Shown here: in pieces, positions 63,224-64,000 of the stretch
Position numbering within the stretch: the stretch's first letter is position 1
How the letters are laid out: each line of letters begins with the position of its first letter
From: Caldithrix sp964598255
Lineage (GTDB): Bacteria; Calditrichota; Calditrichia; Calditrichales; Calditrichaceae
DNA length: 64,000 nucleotides
Direction: 5' to 3'
Assembly (NCBI GenBank): GCA_964598255.1
Contig: CAZRBA010000136.1
Coordinates: 62,001 to 126,000, forward strand
Translations under genes and position numbers: made by a program
The notes under the pieces: generated by a model
What the model was told of the DNA's origin: nothing
What the model saw: the letters and a program-made list of their open reading frames with translations, nothing else
Database searches by the model: none

Positions 63224-64000
63224 ATGAAAAAATTCACCATGCTAATGCTCGTGCTTGTATTTACCGCATTCGCCGGTTTGCAAGCGGCACAGGTGACTTT
63301 TAAGCTCAGCATGAAAGTCAAGGTGCAGATGGGTGAATTCGACCCCATGACCCAGCATGTCCGTATTACAGGTGATTTGGTAGATCCCAATTGGGATCCG
63401 GCCAATGCTCCGATTCTGGACATGGTCGATTCCGTCAATTACATCTATTCCACTACATTGGATATTGCCGCAGGTGATTATCAGTACAAATATTTGATCG
63501 GCGATGCCTGGGGTAACGATGAATTGCAAGGTCAGCCCAATCGTTCTCTGACGGTTGGCGATAATGATACGACATTGGCGCTTGTCTATTTCAACAATGT
63601 GGATAAGGTACCGTTTTCAGAAGCTCCGTCCGGCTTGGTAAACGTCATGTTGAACGTAAACATGACCCGTTGGGCGCAAAAAGGTGCTTTTGACCCGGAC
63701 AAAGATACGGTTCGCGTAACTGGCTCTATTACAGATCCGCAATGGGATCCGGCCAATGCTCCCATTATGACCGATAATGACGGCAATTTGGTGTACACCA
63801 CTACTCTTCAGGTAGCGCCCGGAACTTATGAATACAAATATTTGCTTGGCAGTGCCTGGGGGCGTGACGAATTGCAAGGTCAGCCCAATCGTAAAATTAC
63901 GGTAAGTGCCGATACGGCATTATTCCCGGTTTATTTTGACAATGAACCGTATGTGGAAAATCCGCCGGTTAGTACCGATTCCGTAATGCTTACGCTGAAC
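63224..64000 (+). CDS. Secreted protein with tandem CBM20-like starch-binding repeats (3' end outside window)
   Basis: 259 codons are visible and the frame is still open at the window end. Signal peptide MKKFTMLMLVLVFTAFAGLQ ends near AQ. Two repeats of about 115 residues follow, and a third begins at VMLTLN. Each repeat reads VRITGDLVDPNWDPANAP, then G-DYQYKYLIGDAWGNDELQG and QPNR, and the second has RVTGSITDPQWDPANAP, YEYKYLLGSAWGRDELQG, QPNR. The G-x-W-D, YKY and NR positions are those of CBM20-type starch-binding modules. AAGGAGG precedes the ATG. The full protein could be an amylase or a surface glycan binder. Confidence 0.78.
   Translation, partial: MKKFTMLMLVLVFTAFAGLQAAQVTFKLSMKVKVQMGEFDPMTQHVRITGDLVDPNWDPANAPILDMVDSVNYIYSTTLDIAAGDYQYKYLIGDAWGNDELQGQPNRSLTVGDNDTTLALVYFNNVDKVPFSEAPSGLVNVMLNVNMTRWAQKGAFDPDKDTVRVTGSITDPQWDPANAPIMTDNDGNLVYTTTLQVAPGTYEYKYLLGSAWGRDELQGQPNRKITVSADTALFPVYFDNEPYVENPPVSTDSVMLTLN
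63310..63951 (+). repeat. Tandem DNA repeat encoding CBM20-like modules
   Basis: Two copies about 345 bases apart share long near-identical blocks: GATCCGGCCAATGCTCC at 63396 and 63747, and GAATTGCAAGGTCAGCCCAA at 63521 and 63869. Blocks between are more diverged. This points to internal duplication with some recent gene conversion. Confidence 0.75.

Overview
The window is bacterial chromosome, AT-rich and densely coded, with no tRNA, rRNA, CRISPR array or insertion sequence that I can see. The protein families (PorV/PorQ-type and FadL-like barrels, a TonB receptor with a carboxypeptidase-like N-terminus, large secreted proteins with FlgD/T9SS-like tails, many TPR lipoproteins, an AHQLGTPL-type histidine kinase) suggest a Gram-negative member of the FCB group. 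A Caldithrix-like (Calditrichota) bacterium is my best guess; this rests on family recognition, not on a search.

Region 1 (1-18,469, all genes on the minus strand): tatC (cut by the window edge), glyA, rpiB, a TPR protein, a barrel protein and a lipoprotein, gmhB-like phosphatase, glgA, a tandem pair of CPA2-type antiporter-like genes, murQ, then the conserved origin-side block rsmG-mnmG-mnmE-yidC-yidD-rnpA-rpmH. Two parS-like ParB sites lie in the gaps flanking mnmG. Region 2 (18,470-18,957) is an AT-rich gap with DnaA-box-like sequences where gene direction flips; it is a candidate oriC, but dnaA is not beside it. Region 3 (18,958-26,814, plus strand) is dnaN-recF-dciA(DUF721)-gyrB-gyrA, then rex behind its own likely Rex operator.

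Region 4 (26,937-38,780, minus strand): a 1411-residue activase/dehydratase-type fusion, an SPW-repeat membrane protein, a patatin/7TM-GAF histidine kinase/NtrC-type regulator operon, a TPR lipoprotein and mtnA. Upstream of the SPW gene are a sigma-54-like -24/-12 element and two copies of one 21-bp dyad, an arrangement that suggests the neighbouring NtrC-type regulator controls this gene. Region 5 (38,857-43,785): an orphan secreted protein, then (minus) a HEAT-cyclophilin lipoprotein, a histidine kinase, an ECF sigma factor and an RsrA-like zinc anti-sigma factor.

Region 6 (44,175-48,082, plus) is the most novel-looking part: a 564-residue protein with a prepilin-like N-terminus, a PilM-like protein, and a protein resembling PilN and PilO joined. 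It looks like a reduced type IV pilus/type II secretion inner-membrane platform without any motor, secretin or peptidase nearby. Region 7 (48,096-51,777) holds rsmD, coaD, pta, an FmdB zinc ribbon and a mitochondrial-type citrate synthase. Region 8 (51,975-64,000) is an envelope/glycan cluster: a GH13 amylase lipoprotein, a double-parvulin lipoprotein, a TonB-dependent receptor, a 1251-residue Asp-rich secreted protein, a PorV/PorQ-family barrel, and a tandem CBM20-like secreted protein cut by the window end.
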